Below are positions 16,808 to 26,579 of a stretch of DNA of 62,890 nt, in pieces. Every line of letters starts with the position of its first letter. Positions within the stretch are counted from its first letter, which is position 1. Made by a program: the position numbers and the translations under genes. The stretch is from Oscillospiraceae bacterium (lineage in GTDB: Bacteria; Bacillota; Clostridia; Oscillospirales; Ruminococcaceae), in contig JAAWDH010000024.1 of assembly GCA_022793675.1 (NCBI GenBank), positions 1-62,890 of the forward strand. The letters are read 5' to 3'. Below the pieces are notes generated by a model. It saw only the letters and a program-made list of their open reading frames with translations, did no database searches and had not been told where the DNA came from.

Positions 16808-18064
16808 ATGGCAATGACAATGACTCAGAAAATCCTCGCAGCCCATGCTGGGCTGCCCGAAGTCCGCGCCGGACAGCTGATCAAGGCAAGATTAGATATG
16901 GTGCTGGGCAACGACATCACCTCCCCCGTCGCGATCAACGAATTTGAAAAGGCTGGGTTTGAGGGGGTTTTTGATAAATCCAAGATTTCGTTGGTTATGG
17001 ACCATTTTGCCCCCAACAAAGACATCAAAGCTGCCCAGCAGTGCAAGCAGTGCCGCACCTTTGCCCGCCGTTTTGACATTGACCATTTTTACGACGTCGG
17101 CAATATGGGCATCGAGCACGCCCTCCTGCCCGAACAGGGCATCGTCGCCCCCGGCGAATGCATCATCGGCGCCGACTCCCATACCTGCACCTACGGCGCG
17201 CTGGGCGCTTTCTCTACCGGCGTCGGCTCGACCGACATGGCGGCCGGTATGGCTACCGGCGAAGCCTGGTTTAAGGTGCCGGCAGCAATCCGCTTCAACC
17301 TGACCGGCTCGCTGGGCAAATGGGTTAGCGGAAAAGATGTGATTTTGCACATCATCGGGAAGATCGGCGTCGACGGCGCGCTGTACAAATCGATGGAGTT
17401 TACCGGCGAAGGGGTCAAAAGCCTTTCGATGGACGACCGGCTCTGCATCTGCAATATGGCGATCGAGGCCGGCGCGAAAAACGGCATTTTCCCTGTTGAT
17501 GAGGTGACAAGGGCGTATGTCAAAGGCCGCGTCAGCCGTGATTTTGCCGCTTACGAAGCGGATCCTGATGCCGAGTATGAGCAGACGATTGACATCAACC
17601 TGTCGGCAATTACCCCAACGGTTTCCTTCCCCCATCTGCCGGAAAATGCCAAGACTTTTGACCAGATTGGCGACATTGCGATTGACCAGGTGGTCATCGG
17701 CTCCTGCACCAACGGCCGGCTGTCGGACATGGCTGTCGCGGCCGAGATCCTCAAGGGCAAAAAGATTGCTAAAAATGTCCGCACTATCATTATCCCCGCC
17801 ACCCAGCAGATTTATATGGAATCGATGAAGCGCGGCTACCTTGAGATTTTCATTGAGGCTGGCTGCGTCGTCTCCACCCCGACCTGCGGCCCCTGCCTGG
17901 GCGGCTATATGGGCATCTTGGCCGAAGGTGAGCGCTGTGTGGCCACCACCAACCGCAACTTTGTCGGGCGGATGGGCCACGTCGATTCGGAAGTGTACCT
18001 CGCTTCACCGGCAGTCGCGGCAGCCTCTGCCCTGACTGGAAAAATCTCTCAGCCTGTTGAATAG
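16808..18064 (+). CDS. leuC: 3-isopropylmalate dehydratase large subunit
   Basis: Aconitase-family subunit of 418 residues that isomerises 2- to 3-isopropylmalate together with LeuD. The 4Fe-4S cysteines are visible in GSCTNG (about 298-303) and TCGPCLGG (about 358-365), with ADSHTCTYG near 120. The length matches the short archaeal/clostridial LeuC type. Position between leuA and leuD confirms it as the leucine enzyme and not homoaconitase. Confidence 0.95.
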   Translation: MAMTMTQKILAAHAGLPEVRAGQLIKARLDMVLGNDITSPVAINEFEKAGFEGVFDKSKISLVMDHFAPNKDIKAAQQCKQCRTFARRFDIDHFYDVGNMGIEHALLPEQGIVAPGECIIGADSHTCTYGALGAFSTGVGSTDMAAGMATGEAWFKVPAAIRFNLTGSLGKWVSGKDVILHIIGKIGVDGALYKSMEFTGEGVKSLSMDDRLCICNMAIEAGAKNGIFPVDEVTRAYVKGRVSRDFAAYEADPDAEYEQTIDINLSAITPTVSFPHLPENAKTFDQIGDIAIDQVVIGSCTNGRLSDMAVAAEILKGKKIAKNVRTIIIPATQQIYMESMKRGYLEIFIEAGCVVSTPTCGPCLGGYMGILAEGERCVATTNRNFVGRMGHVDSEVYLASPAVAAASALTGKISQPVE

Positions 18065-18074
18065 GAGAGGCCTT

Positions 18075-18860
18075 ATGTCTTCTAACGCTTCGTTAGTCTG
18101 CCAGAAATACAGCGACGCCGCCTATGAAGACGGCCGGGCAGAGTCATCCCGTGCCAGCAGCATCGAGTTCCATTACACCGAGAAGTTCCTGCGGCCCTAT
18201 ATCCGCCCGGACAGCCGAGTGGCCGAGCTGGGCTGTGCCACTGGTTACTATGCCTTCCGTTTTGCACCGCTGTGCAAGTCCTATTTAGGCGTTGACCTTT
18301 CCCCGGCCAACATTGCGCTGTTCAGGGAAAAAATTCAGGCATCTGGCCTTAGCAATGCCCAAGCCGAGGTCGGCGATGCGACGAAGCTTGCACTGCCGGA
18401 CAGACAGTTCGACGTTGTACTGGCTTTAGGGCCAATGTACCACCTGCCCGAGGGAGAACGGGCCTTGGTTTTTGCCGAGTGCCGCCGCATCTGCAAACCC
18501 GGCGGGACGCTGGCTTTTGCCTATATCAACAAGGGCGGCGCTTATATGAAAGCCTGTATCGATTTCCCAGATGCCTATCCCAGCCCAGCTGCGACCGAAC
18601 CCGTCCTGGAAAAGGGCGAAGATGACCTGCGCCCCGGCCTCTTCTATTTCACAACGCCAGAGGAAATGGCCGCTGACGCTGAACGCTGCGGGCTGACGGT
18701 ACTGGAGAACCACGGGCTGGACTTTACCTACGGCGCAGCGCGGATCAATGAAATGGATGAGGAGAAATTCGCTGCCTGGATGGCCCTATCGGATCTCCTT
18801 TGTGAAACCCCGTCCTGCACTGGGATGAGTAACCATGCGCTGCTGATCTGTAGAAAATAA
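18075..18860 (+). CDS. Class I SAM-dependent methyltransferase inserted in the leu operon
   Basis: Methyltransferase of 261 residues with motif [14 protein letters not shown] (about 44-56), the acidic residue at the end of strand 2 (GVDLSPAN) and motif IV-like [12 protein letters not shown]. The substrate is unknown. It starts 10 nt after leuC (AGGAGAG site) and is followed 38 nt later by leuD, so it is cotranscribed with leucine genes under T-box control. No leucine-pathway step needs it, so it may be a passenger or may modify a small molecule linked to amino-acid starvation. Confidence 0.85.
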   Translation: MSSNASLVCQKYSDAAYEDGRAESSRASSIEFHYTEKFLRPYIRPDSRVAELGCATGYYAFRFAPLCKSYLGVDLSPANIALFREKIQASGLSNAQAEVGDATKLALPDRQFDVVLALGPMYHLPEGERALVFAECRRICKPGGTLAFAYINKGGAYMKACIDFPDAYPSPAATEPVLEKGEDDLRPGLFYFTTPEEMAADAERCGLTVLENHGLDFTYGAARINEMDEEKFAAWMALSDLLCETPSCTGMSNHALLICRK

Positions 18861-18898
18861 TCGACAAAATACTATTCGTAATAGAAAGGGGCTTTTTC

Positions 18899-19378
18899 AT
18901 GAACACCCAAGGCTTTGTCCATAAATTTCCCGATAACGTCGATACTGACGTCATTATCCCCGCCCGCTACCTGAACACCGCCGACCATAAGGAGCTGGCG
19001 GCCCATTGCATGGAGGATATCGACCCGCAGTTCATCAAAAAGGTACAACCCGCCGACATTATTGTCGCCGGCTGGAATTTTGGCTGCGGTTCTTCCCGCG
19101 AGCACGCCCCCATCGCCATTAAAGAAGCCGGCGTCTCCTGCGTCATCGCCAAGACCTTCGCCCGGATTTTCTACCGCAACGCCATCAACATTGGCCTTGC
19201 TATTTTGGAGTGCGAAGAAGCGGCCGATAAGATCCAGCCCGGCGACGAGGTTTCCATTGACTTTGACACCGGCGTTATCCAAAACCTGACCCGCGGCGAG
19301 CAATACAAAGCCGAGCCTTTCCCTGACTTTATCAAGGATATTATTGATAAGGGCGGGCTGCTCAAGTCCCTTCGGTGA
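18899..19378 (+). CDS. leuD: 3-isopropylmalate dehydratase small subunit
   Basis: Protein of 159 residues forming the swivelling small subunit of isopropylmalate isomerase. It shows the start [31 protein letters not shown] (substrate-binding loop, about 60-70) and [16 protein letters not shown], all typical of LeuD. The length matches the compact clostridial/archaeal type. It is separated from its partner leuC by a methyltransferase gene, which is unusual because the two subunit genes normally touch. Confidence 0.95.
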   Translation: MNTQGFVHKFPDNVDTDVIIPARYLNTADHKELAAHCMEDIDPQFIKKVQPADIIVAGWNFGCGSSREHAPIAIKEAGVSCVIAKTFARIFYRNAINIGLAILECEEAADKIQPGDEVSIDFDTGVIQNLTRGEQYKAEPFPDFIKDIIDKGGLLKSLR

Positions 19379-19386
19379 GGTAGCCT

Positions 19387-19893
19387 ATGCTTAGAGAAAT
19401 TATCCCAAAAGCGGCGCTGGCCATGGCCGCCTATGACGCGGGCGCGCCCAAACGGATTGCCCATTTTATGAAGGTGTGGGGCTATGCCCGCACCATCGGC
19501 CAGCTGGAAAACCTTGACCGCCGCACCCAGCTGGTTTTGGAACTAAGCGCGCTGACCCACGACATCGGCATCAAAAATGCGCTGGAAAAATACGGTGACT
19601 GCAGCGGCGAGCATCAGCAGGAGGAAGGCCCGCCGGAGGCAGAAAAGCTGCTGGCTGAGCTGGGCTATCCTAAAGAGATTGTCCAACGGGTCTGCTGGCT
19701 GATTGCCCACCACCATATTTACCGGGAAATGACCAGCCCAGACTATCAAATTTTAGTCGAGGCAGACTTCTTAGTCAACCTGGAAGAAAATGGCGCGGAT
19801 ACCGAAGCGGTCCGCGCCGCCAAGGAGAAGATTTTCCGCACTGAAGCGGGGCTGCAGCTGCTTTGCAGCCTTTTCCCTGCCGCGCAGGAATAA
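19387..19893 (+). CDS. HD-domain phosphohydrolase in the leu operon
   Basis: Protein of 168 residues of the HD superfamily, in which His and Asp residues bind metal to hydrolyse phosphate esters. Candidate ligands are the early His in KRIAHFMKV, the HD pair in LTHDIGIKN (about 57-65) and the His pair in AHHHIYREM. It begins 8 nt after leuD and lies 19 nt before leuB, so it is clearly in the operon. The substrate is unknown; HD proteins in such settings often act on nucleotides. Confidence 0.8.
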   Translation: MLREIIPKAALAMAAYDAGAPKRIAHFMKVWGYARTIGQLENLDRRTQLVLELSALTHDIGIKNALEKYGDCSGEHQQEEGPPEAEKLLAELGYPKEIVQRVCWLIAHHHIYREMTSPDYQILVEADFLVNLEENGADTEAVRAAKEKIFRTEAGLQLLCSLFPAAQE

Positions 19894-19912
19894 AAAGGAA
19901 GGGGTTTTTGAG

Positions 19913-20983
19913 ATGAACAAGACAATTACTGTAATCCGCGGCGACGGCATCGGCCCGGAAATTGTCGCAGAGGCGTTAAAGGTATTGGATAAAATTGCAG
20001 GGAAATATGGGCACAGCTTTACCTATCAGGAAATCCTTGCCGGCGGCTGCGCTATTGACGCTTTCGGCAAATCCCTGCCGGAGGAGTCTCTGCAAAAATG
20101 CTTAGACTGCGACAGCGTGCTCTTGGGCGCAGTCGGCGGCCCGAAATGGGACGGCGTTGCCAAGGAAATCCGCCCGGAAGCCGCCCTGCTGGGCATCCGC
20201 TCGGCAATGGGCCTTTACGCCAACCTGCGCCCGGCAAGGCTCTTCCCCCAGCTTGCCGAAGCCTCGCCCCTAAAGCCGGAGATTGTCAGCAAGGGCATCG
20301 ACCTGATGATGGTACGGGAACTGATTGGCGGCGCTTACTTTGGCGAGCATAAGACGGCGGAAGAAAACGGCGAGCTGCGCGCCCACGACGATATGACCTA
20401 CGGCGAGCATGAGATCCGCCGCATTGCCCACACCGCTTTCCAGACTGCCCGTAAGCGCGGCAGCCGAGTCGTTTCAGTAGACAAGGCTAACGTGCTGGAC
20501 TCTTCGCGGCTTTGGCGCAAAGTCGTGCATCAGGTGGCGGAGGAATACCCCGACGTGGCCTGCAGCGATATGCTGGTGGACAATACGGCGATGCAGCTGG
20601 TCAAAAACCCTGCCCAGTTCGATGTTATCGTCACCGAGAACCTTTTCGGCGACATCCTTTCCGATGAAGCCAGCATGGTTACCGGTTCTATCGGGATGAT
20701 GGCTTCCGCTTCGCTGGGCGAGGGCTCCCGCGGGATGTACGAGCCGATCCATGGCTCGGCCCCCGACATTGCCGGCCAGAACCTAGCCAACCCGATTGGC
20801 ACGATCCTTTCGGCGGCGATGATGCTGCGCTATTCCTTCGACATGGCTGCCGAAGCCGACGACATCGAACAGGCGGTCAATGCAGTGCTGGACGAAGGGT
20901 ACCGCACCGGCGACATCTTCAGCGAAGGGACAAAGAAGGTCGGCTGTTCTGAAATGGGCGACCTGGTTGCCGCACATATCTGA
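19913..20983 (+). CDS. leuB: 3-isopropylmalate dehydrogenase
   Basis: NAD-dependent dehydrogenase of 356 residues catalysing the oxidative decarboxylation of 3-isopropylmalate. It opens [14 protein letters not shown] and contains VGGPKWD, LRPARL, the KANVLD motif and the metal-binding [10 protein letters not shown] signature (about 239-248). The loop [11 protein letters not shown] marks LeuB rather than isocitrate dehydrogenase. ATG 19913 follows AAGGAAGGGG. It is the last recognised leucine gene; the kinase-HD fusion follows after 73 nt. Confidence 0.95.
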   Translation: MNKTITVIRGDGIGPEIVAEALKVLDKIAGKYGHSFTYQEILAGGCAIDAFGKSLPEESLQKCLDCDSVLLGAVGGPKWDGVAKEIRPEAALLGIRSAMGLYANLRPARLFPQLAEASPLKPEIVSKGIDLMMVRELIGGAYFGEHKTAEENGELRAHDDMTYGEHEIRRIAHTAFQTARKRGSRVVSVDKANVLDSSRLWRKVVHQVAEEYPDVACSDMLVDNTAMQLVKNPAQFDVIVTENLFGDILSDEASMVTGSIGMMASASLGEGSRGMYEPIHGSAPDIAGQNLANPIGTILSAAMMLRYSFDMAAEADDIEQAVNAVLDEGYRTGDIFSEGTKKVGCSEMGDLVAAHI

Positions 20984-21056
20984 CGGCAAATAGGTATTTT
21001 GGAGAGAAGCGAGGGGTGGTTTTACAGCCGCCCCTTGCTGTTTAGGAGGAGTTTTT

Positions 21057-22670
21057 ATGGCGCTTTTCCAAATAGACATTGCAAGCTGGGCGGACTGGGG
21101 ACGGGTCTTCCAGGATAGGGAGGCGTTTACCCCCCTCTGCATGGCCATTCTTGAAAAGGAAGGCCTGCCGCAGCTGCCCCTTAGCCCTCTGACGCCTGGC
21201 ACCAACGCCGTTTTCCGTTCCGGCGGCGCGGTGCTTAAAGTTTTTTATCCGCCTGAATGCGGCGCTGACAGCCTTTACGACTGGGAAACGGAAAAAAGGG
21301 TATTAGAATTTGCCGCAGAAGCGGGGGTTTCCGCCCCAAAACTGCTGGCGGCTGGCGAAATTGAAGACCAGTACCTATTCCGGTACCTGATTATTGAGTT
21401 TTGCAAAGGGAGAGAGGCAGGCGGGATGCTGGCGGAGCTGCCGCCGGAGGAGAAAACCGCTTTCGCAGCGGCAGTGCGGGCGATGCTGGCCCGGATGAAC
21501 CAGCCCGCCGAAGGGCTGATTGCCCAAAAAGATTTGGCGCGGCAGGCGCTGACGAACCCGCGCTTTGAAGGGCTGCACCCCGGCCTGCGGGCAGATTTCC
21601 GCGCGCTGGCCAACGAATACGGCGCGCTTGATAAAAAAGTGCCGCCCTTTTTTTCGCCGGTGCTTGTCCATGGCGATTGTACGGGGGAGAACCTGCTGGC
21701 GGAGAAGGTTGGAAACGAATTTTCACTGCGGCTGATTGATTTTGCCGACTGCTGCATCGCCCCTTGCTGGTACGAGCTGCCGCCGGTGACGTTCGAGCTT
21801 TTCCGCGAAGACCCGCTGCTGGTACAGGCTTACATCGGAGAAGCCAGCCCCGCAGAATTCCTGGAAAGGCTTATCTGGGGGCTGGCGCTGCACGACTTTG
21901 GCGGTGACATCCTCAAAGGCTTTTTTGCCCGCCGAGGGATTGACCCTGGCAGCGTAGATTCAGTAACGGCGCTGTACCGGCTGCTGGCGAAGCACTTTTT
22001 TGCTAAGGACGATCTGCCTATCCCTTTCCTTTTTCCGGAAAAGCAGTTTCCCGCTCTGACTGAAAGCCTTATCCTTTCGGCTTTTCCAAATACGCGATTT
22101 CTCCCGCCGTCCGGCGACCCGGCTGCCGACGCTGAAAAGCTGTACCTGGAAAATGGGAAAGGCAAAACCCTTGCCCATGTGCGGGCTGTCGCTGAAACAG
22201 CGGCGCAGCTGGCGGAACAGTTTGGGCTGGATGCTAGGCGCTGCCGGACGGCGGCAATGCTCCACGACCTGGCTGCCATCCTGCCCAAAGAAGAGATGCT
22301 GGCAAAGGCCAAAGAATGGGGGATGCCGCTCGACGAAGCCGAGCGCCGTTACCCAATGCTGCTGCACCAGCGCTTTTCGGCGCTCCTTGCCCGCCACCTG
22401 CTCCATTTAACGGATGAAGAGGCGCTTTCCGCAATCCAGGTGCATACGACGCTGAAGGCCGACCCCTCGCCCTACGACCTCGCAGTTTTCCTGGCGGACA
22501 AGATCTCTTGGGACCAGCAAGGGCAGCCGCCCTACCTGGCGCTGATTGAACAGGGGCTGGCCGTTTCGCTCCAGCAGGCCGCCTTCAACTACCTTGACGA
22601 CGCTATACGCTGCAAACGGCTGCTGCTGCCGCACTGTTGGCTGCTGGCGGCTCACCGTTCGCTGCCTTAA
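21057..22670 (+). CDS. Fusion of an aminoglycoside-phosphotransferase-like kinase and a YqeK-type HD hydrolase
   Basis: Two-domain protein of 537 residues. The N-terminal half is a small-molecule kinase of the APH/choline-kinase fold: ATP-binding lysine near K61, catalytic loop HGDCTGENLL (about 205-214) and metal-binding DFAD (about 228-231). The C-terminal part (about 365-537) is an HD domain with His near 372 and LHDLAAI near 401-407. It resembles YqeK diadenosine-tetraphosphate hydrolases, including the VHTT and LADKIS stretches. It has a good AGGAGG site 73 nt after leuB and may ride on the leucine transcript. The pairing suggests linked phosphorylation and nucleotide hydrolysis, but the substrates are unknown. 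Confidence 0.8.
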   Translation: MALFQIDIASWADWGRVFQDREAFTPLCMAILEKEGLPQLPLSPLTPGTNAVFRSGGAVLKVFYPPECGADSLYDWETEKRVLEFAAEAGVSAPKLLAAGEIEDQYLFRYLIIEFCKGREAGGMLAELPPEEKTAFAAAVRAMLARMNQPAEGLIAQKDLARQALTNPRFEGLHPGLRADFRALANEYGALDKKVPPFFSPVLVHGDCTGENLLAEKVGNEFSLRLIDFADCCIAPCWYELPPVTFELFREDPLLVQAYIGEASPAEFLERLIWGLALHDFGGDILKGFFARRGIDPGSVDSVTALYRLLAKHFFAKDDLPIPFLFPEKQFPALTESLILSAFPNTRFLPPSGDPAADAEKLYLENGKGKTLAHVRAVAETAAQLAEQFGLDARRCRTAAMLHDLAAILPKEEMLAKAKEWGMPLDEAERRYPMLLHQRFSALLARHLLHLTDEEALSAIQVHTTLKADPSPYDLAVFLADKISWDQQGQPPYLALIEQGLAVSLQQAAFNYLDDAIRCKRLLLPHCWLLAAHRSLP

Positions 22671-22681
22671 AAGGAGGATAT

Positions 22682-23443
22682 ATGAATATTAAATGGGACA
22701 GCGGGAAATATACGTCGGATTTTTCCTTCGTCCATGAATATGGAAATAGTGTTATAGAACTGATTGAAGCAGAAAAGGGCGCTTCCGTATTGGACTTGGG
22801 GTGCGGAAACGGCGCGCTGACAAAGGTTTTGCAAGACAAAGGCTACTGTGCAAAGGGGCTGGATGCCTCGCCGGAGCTGCTAACTATTGCGCGGGGGAAT
22901 TACCCTCATATCGAATTTATCCAGGCTGACGCCGCCGATTTTTCGCTGGAAGAACCTGTCGACGCGGTTTTTTCCAACGCCGTGTTGCATTGGATTGACA
23001 AGGCCTGGCAGCCCCGGATGCTCGCCTGCGTGCACCGCGCCCTCAAACCGGGCGGGGAATTTGTATTTGAATTTGGCGGCCATGGGAACAACCGACAGAT
23101 CCATACGGCGCTGGCAGAAATTTTCGCAGCGCATGAATACCCCTATCAGATGCCTTTTTACTTTCCTACTATCGGCGAGTACGCTGCCCTTTTGGAAACC
23201 GCCGGCTTTCAGGTTCGGTATGCTGTCCTTTTCGACCGGCCGACAGCGCTGAAAGGCGAAGACGGGCTGAAAGATTGGATCAGGCTTTTTGTCAAGACGC
23301 CCTTTGCCGTTTTGCAGGACGAGCAGGAAAAAGAAGCCATCCTTGCTGAAACAGAAAAAAGCCTGCGGGGCGGACTTTACCAGGACGGCATCTGGTATGC
23401 GGATTACGTCCGGCTCCGGATGAAAGCTGTCCGCCTAAAATGA
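22682..23443 (+). CDS. Class I SAM-dependent methyltransferase (trans-aconitate-methyltransferase-like)
   Basis: Methyltransferase of 253 residues. Motif I is VLDLGCGNGALTKVL (about 34-48), the ribose-binding Asp is in KGLDASPEL, and the stretch VFSNAVLHWID (about 98-108) is typical of the Tam/UbiE-like group. The substrate is unknown. It starts 11 nt after the kinase-HD fusion with an AGGAGG site, so the two form one unit. An inverted repeat lies just downstream. Confidence 0.85.
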   Translation: MNIKWDSGKYTSDFSFVHEYGNSVIELIEAEKGASVLDLGCGNGALTKVLQDKGYCAKGLDASPELLTIARGNYPHIEFIQADAADFSLEEPVDAVFSNAVLHWIDKAWQPRMLACVHRALKPGGEFVFEFGGHGNNRQIHTALAEIFAAHEYPYQMPFYFPTIGEYAALLETAGFQVRYAVLFDRPTALKGEDGLKDWIRLFVKTPFAVLQDEQEKEAILAETEKSLRGGLYQDGIWYADYVRLRMKAVRLK

Positions 23444-23480
23444 CAAAAATCTGACGCCAAACTCCGAAGGCGTCAGATTC
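23444..23480 (-). terminator. Terminator of the leftward acyltransferase operon
   Basis: A 10-bp perfect inverted repeat ATCTGACGCC/GGCGTCAGAT is followed on the minus strand by a U5 run. It sits in the convergent gap and may also slow plus-strand transcription. The rest of the gap to 23601 holds AT-rich and GC-rich inverted repeats but no gene. Confidence 0.75.
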
Positions 23481-23601
23481 AGCTTGCCGAAAAAATCCCT
23501 TTTCCCCTACGATTGCCAAGGAAAAAAGTTTTACTCGATTTTTTTCAAAAAATCGCGGGCCTAGCTTTCGGCTTGCCGCAGCAAGCGAAATCCCCCTCGC
23601 G

Positions 23602-24267
23602 CTATAGATGCAGCTTCTTTTTCAGTTCCCGGCGGATCCCCTTCCCTTCAAAAATCCACAGCCAGGCGACAATAATTACGCTCACGGCCACGCAAATCAC
23701 AGAGGGGTAGATTACCCCCACCGTATCCGTCAGCACAAAAACCAGCGGCACCACCCCGTAAGCCGACGCCAGCACCAAGTTGACCAGGTACTCGTTGGGC
23801 GGGATATGCATCGCCAGCGACAGCACAATCATCGACGCCATCGACGCAACGCAAAGACAGGGGAACACATAGTCAAGGCTCCATCCCAGCCAGCCGATCA
23901 TCCTGTCTAGTAAGATCGTCAATAACGAAATCAAAAACAGCAGCCAAGTGATGTTTTTAATAATGTTGCGGCGCTGGGAAATCCCCACCGCCGTCGTCAC
24001 CCAAGCAGCCAAAATCCCCGCGCAGGCAAAAACCGACCAAGCCCCCTGTTCCGGCAGCATCCAATTTACTGCCAAGCAGACCACCATCGACACGACCGCC
24101 GCCAAATTGACCAGCTTATACAGCAGCTGGCGGCTGTAGCGCGGAGCGGGCAGCCGGGGGAATACCTCGGTTTCAGGGGCAATATCGCCGGTGAGCAGGT
24201 TCTGACAGAGCGGACAGCGCGCCCGCACGCCGGTCACCGTCACCCGGCAGCTGCTGCAATAACGCAT
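23602..24267 (-). CDS. Zinc-ribbon membrane protein, DUF6320-like
   Basis: Protein of 221 residues with an N-terminal zinc ribbon (two CxxC pairs, CSSC at 4-7 and CPLC at about 18-21), then about six membrane helices from residue 50 to 210. I believe it belongs to the family called DUF6320, but this is from memory. It ends in a basic tail. It starts 2 nt after the acyltransferase gene, so the two are tightly coupled. It may anchor the acyltransferase and esterase at the membrane; this is inference. Confidence 0.75.
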   Translation of the reverse strand: MRYCSSCRVTVTGVRARCPLCQNLLTGDIAPETEVFPRLPAPRYSRQLLYKLVNLAAVVSMVVCLAVNWMLPEQGAWSVFACAGILAAWVTTAVGISQRRNIIKNITWLLFLISLLTILLDRMIGWLGWSLDYVFPCLCVASMASMIVLSLAMHIPPNEYLVNLVLASAYGVVPLVFVLTDTVGVIYPSVICVAVSVIIVAWLWIFEGKGIRRELKKKLHL

Positions 24268-24269
24268 CG

Positions 24270-25634
24270 TCAGCCCTCCTTTCCTGATGGGGCCGAAGGC
24301 CCATTTGCAGCCTGCTTCTCCGCCTTGCGGGCAGGTTTTTTCGACGGGGCCGGCGGCTTTTTGACCTCCTCCAGCGGGAAGTCGGTCGCGCTTACTGTAA
24401 TTGCGACCCCTTCGCTGGCCAGCCGCCTAAAAAAACGCTGCTGCAGGCCCGCCCCCTCAAAAGCGGACGAAAACCCCATCTGCAGCCGGTCGCCAAAAGA
24501 GCAAAGGCAGAGCTGGGTCTTTAAAGTGCTGGCAAAGATGTGGAAGCTGTCTACATAAGGCGTAAGCGGCTCGGGCAGCGTCACCCGTCCAATGTTGGAG
24601 ATGACCGCAGTCTCTTCCCGGTCGCTTAGGCGCCTTGCCTGCCGCAGTACGACATTTTTGACCGGCAGCGGCACAATCTGCACCAGCGGGTTATGCTCCA
24701 GCTGGGCAAGCTGGTTCATCCGCACTGACAGCCGCTCAGGGCAAAGCTCCTGCTTAAAGGTTTCGTCCACCGTCTTTAGGATATCGGTAAATTCCCCGGA
24801 AGACTGGCGGAAATGGTAAGACACTTCAATCATGCCGAAAAAGTTTTTTGCCGTTTCAGAGGGAAAGTATTTGCGCAGGTTCACTGGCACCCGGATGACC
24901 ACCGGGTGCTTTTCGTCCCGCAGGTACATTTCCTCGTGAATCGCCTCAATCAGCACGGCCGTCAGATAGACGGTCAGGGTAGTCTGATAGCGGTGGGCCG
25001 CCGCCAGCACCTCCTTTACCGAAGCAATCCCTTCAATCAGCTGCAAGTCCTCGTTTTCCCGGAACTCCCCCCGCAGGTGATAGGCCCGCGGGCGCTTGGG
25101 GGCTTTGGTGTGGGGGACGCGCTGGTAATATTTTTGAAAGCTGTCCGCCGATTTTTCAAAAGCTGGCGCAGGGATCCAATCCAGCGCCTCCCCCCGCAGG
25201 CTCTCGGGGTAGCGCAGCAGCAAATAGCGGGTGACGATGGCCTTTAAAAAAGTCATCGCCCCGGTGCCGTCCGACAGCGCATGGTAGATTTCAAGGTTAA
25301 TCCGGCGGCGGTAATAGCTGACCCGGTAAAGCAGCGTGCGCCGGTCGCGCTGGTAGAGGGGCGCGCAGGGCTGCAGCGCCTCTTCGGCAACTTCGGGGCG
25401 CAGGTCGGTCTGTTCCAGGTAATACCAGAACAAGCCCCGGCGCATCACCGCCAGATAGCCGGGGAAACTTTCCGACGCCACCTCCACAGCCTGCTGCAGC
25501 AGACGGGGATCCACTTCCCCGGTCAGCTCGCAGGAAAAACGGAATACCCGCGTGTCGGCCTTCTCCATGGTCGAGGGGAAAATTTTGGCCGCATTATCCA
25601 GGCGGCTCCACTTCAGGTTTCTGTAAGCTGGCAT
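24270..25634 (-). CDS. Condensation/alcohol-acetyltransferase-like HxxxD acyltransferase
   Basis: Protein of 454 residues of the chloramphenicol-acetyltransferase/condensation fold. The active-site motif HALSDG (HxxxD, about 115-120) is intact, and the C-terminal half has family-typical stretches such as VSNIGRV-like VISNIGRVTLP. These enzymes move acyl groups from CoA or a carrier to an alcohol or amine. A basic, Lys/Pro/Ala-rich tail (about 425-454) could tether it to a surface. It overlaps the end of the esterase gene by 22 nt. It is neither a peptide-synthetase module nor a stand-alone CAT by length. The substrate is unknown. Confidence 0.75.
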   Translation of the reverse strand: MPAYRNLKWSRLDNAAKIFPSTMEKADTRVFRFSCELTGEVDPRLLQQAVEVASESFPGYLAVMRRGLFWYYLEQTDLRPEVAEEALQPCAPLYQRDRRTLLYRVSYYRRRINLEIYHALSDGTGAMTFLKAIVTRYLLLRYPESLRGEALDWIPAPAFEKSADSFQKYYQRVPHTKAPKRPRAYHLRGEFRENEDLQLIEGIASVKEVLAAAHRYQTTLTVYLTAVLIEAIHEEMYLRDEKHPVVIRVPVNLRKYFPSETAKNFFGMIEVSYHFRQSSGEFTDILKTVDETFKQELCPERLSVRMNQLAQLEHNPLVQIVPLPVKNVVLRQARRLSDREETAVISNIGRVTLPEPLTPYVDSFHIFASTLKTQLCLCSFGDRLQMGFSSAFEGAGLQQRFFRRLASEGVAITVSATDFPLEEVKKPPAPSKKPARKAEKQAANGPSAPSGKEG

Positions 25635-26563
25635 AATGGATCGTCTCCGCTCAAAAAACGATTAATTAGGGCGTAAGCCTTTTTGACATGGGAAAAAATG
25701 GGATCCAGCGAGAAAAAGCCGTGCAGCGCGTCGTCCATCCGGTAAAGGTATACCTCGCCGCCCGCTGCCCGCAGCCGCTCGGCATACGCTTCGCCCTCGT
25801 CCCGCAGAGGGTCGTACTGGGCTGTAATCACCAAGGTTTTAGGCTGGTTTGACAGATCTTCCATCAAAATCGGCGCGAGATAGGGGTTCTGGCGGTTCCC
25901 GTCCCCGCCGGCGTACAGCTCCATATACTCGCCGATGCGCTTAGCGGTCAGCAGATAGCCGCTGCCGTTTTCCTGCACCGACGGGAAAGGCGAAGACTCG
26001 GAGTAATCATTCCCCACTGCTGGATAGAGCAGGATCTGCTTTTTGGGGCAGAACTCCCCCCTGTCCCTGCCCAGCAGCGAAACCGCTGCAGCCAGGTTAC
26101 CGCCGGCGCTGTCGCCGATTAACACAATTTCTTCAGCCGGAATATCAAAGTCGGCCGTGTTGAAAAAAAGGGTCTTTGCCACAGCATAGCAGTCTTCCAG
26201 CCCCTCTGGGAAGGGATGCTCCGGCGCCAGGGAATATTCGACTGAAATTACCCGGCAGCCAGTGTTTTTTGCCAGGTTTTTGCAGACATTGTTATAGGTG
26301 TCCACGCTTTCGGTCACCCAGCCGCCGCCATGGAAAAATAACAGCAGCGACTTCCGCTCCAGCTCCTTCGGTTCATAGATGCGCACCTTCACATCCCGCC
26401 CGCCGCAGTGGATCTCCCTGTCCCAAAGCCGGTAAAAAGGCTTGAGCAGATGGGGGGCCCTGACGTCGGCCACCGCCCGCTGGAGCCGGTAGGTTTTGGC
26501 TAGGCCAGGTTCAGAATAGGAAAGGGCTTTCAAGGCAAGCAGCATCGCTTTGTTAATGGCCAT
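25613..26563 (-). CDS. Alpha/beta hydrolase (acetyl-esterase/HSL family)
   Basis: Esterase-like hydrolase of 316 residues. The oxyanion motif HGGGW (about 79-83) and nucleophile elbow GDSAGGN (about 149-155, catalytic Ser) mark the hormone-sensitive-lipase family. The catalytic Asp and His lie in DPLRDEG and LHGFFSL near the C-terminus. It has no signal peptide. With the downstream acyltransferase it makes a pair of opposing activities, one adding and one removing acyl groups, in a tightly packed operon. Confidence 0.85.
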   Translation of the reverse strand: MAINKAMLLALKALSYSEPGLAKTYRLQRAVADVRAPHLLKPFYRLWDREIHCGGRDVKVRIYEPKELERKSLLLFFHGGGWVTESVDTYNNVCKNLAKNTGCRVISVEYSLAPEHPFPEGLEDCYAVAKTLFFNTADFDIPAEEIVLIGDSAGGNLAAAVSLLGRDRGEFCPKKQILLYPAVGNDYSESSPFPSVQENGSGYLLTAKRIGEYMELYAGGDGNRQNPYLAPILMEDLSNQPKTLVITAQYDPLRDEGEAYAERLRAAGGEVYLYRMDDALHGFFSLDPIFSHVKKAYALINRFLSGDDPLCQLTET

Positions 26564-26579
26564 AAATCAACCCCCCTGG

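Noticed and set aside
16892-17980. 362-codon minus-strand ORF opposite leuC
   Set aside because: leuC is certain from its cysteine motifs; the mirror frame is composition-driven.
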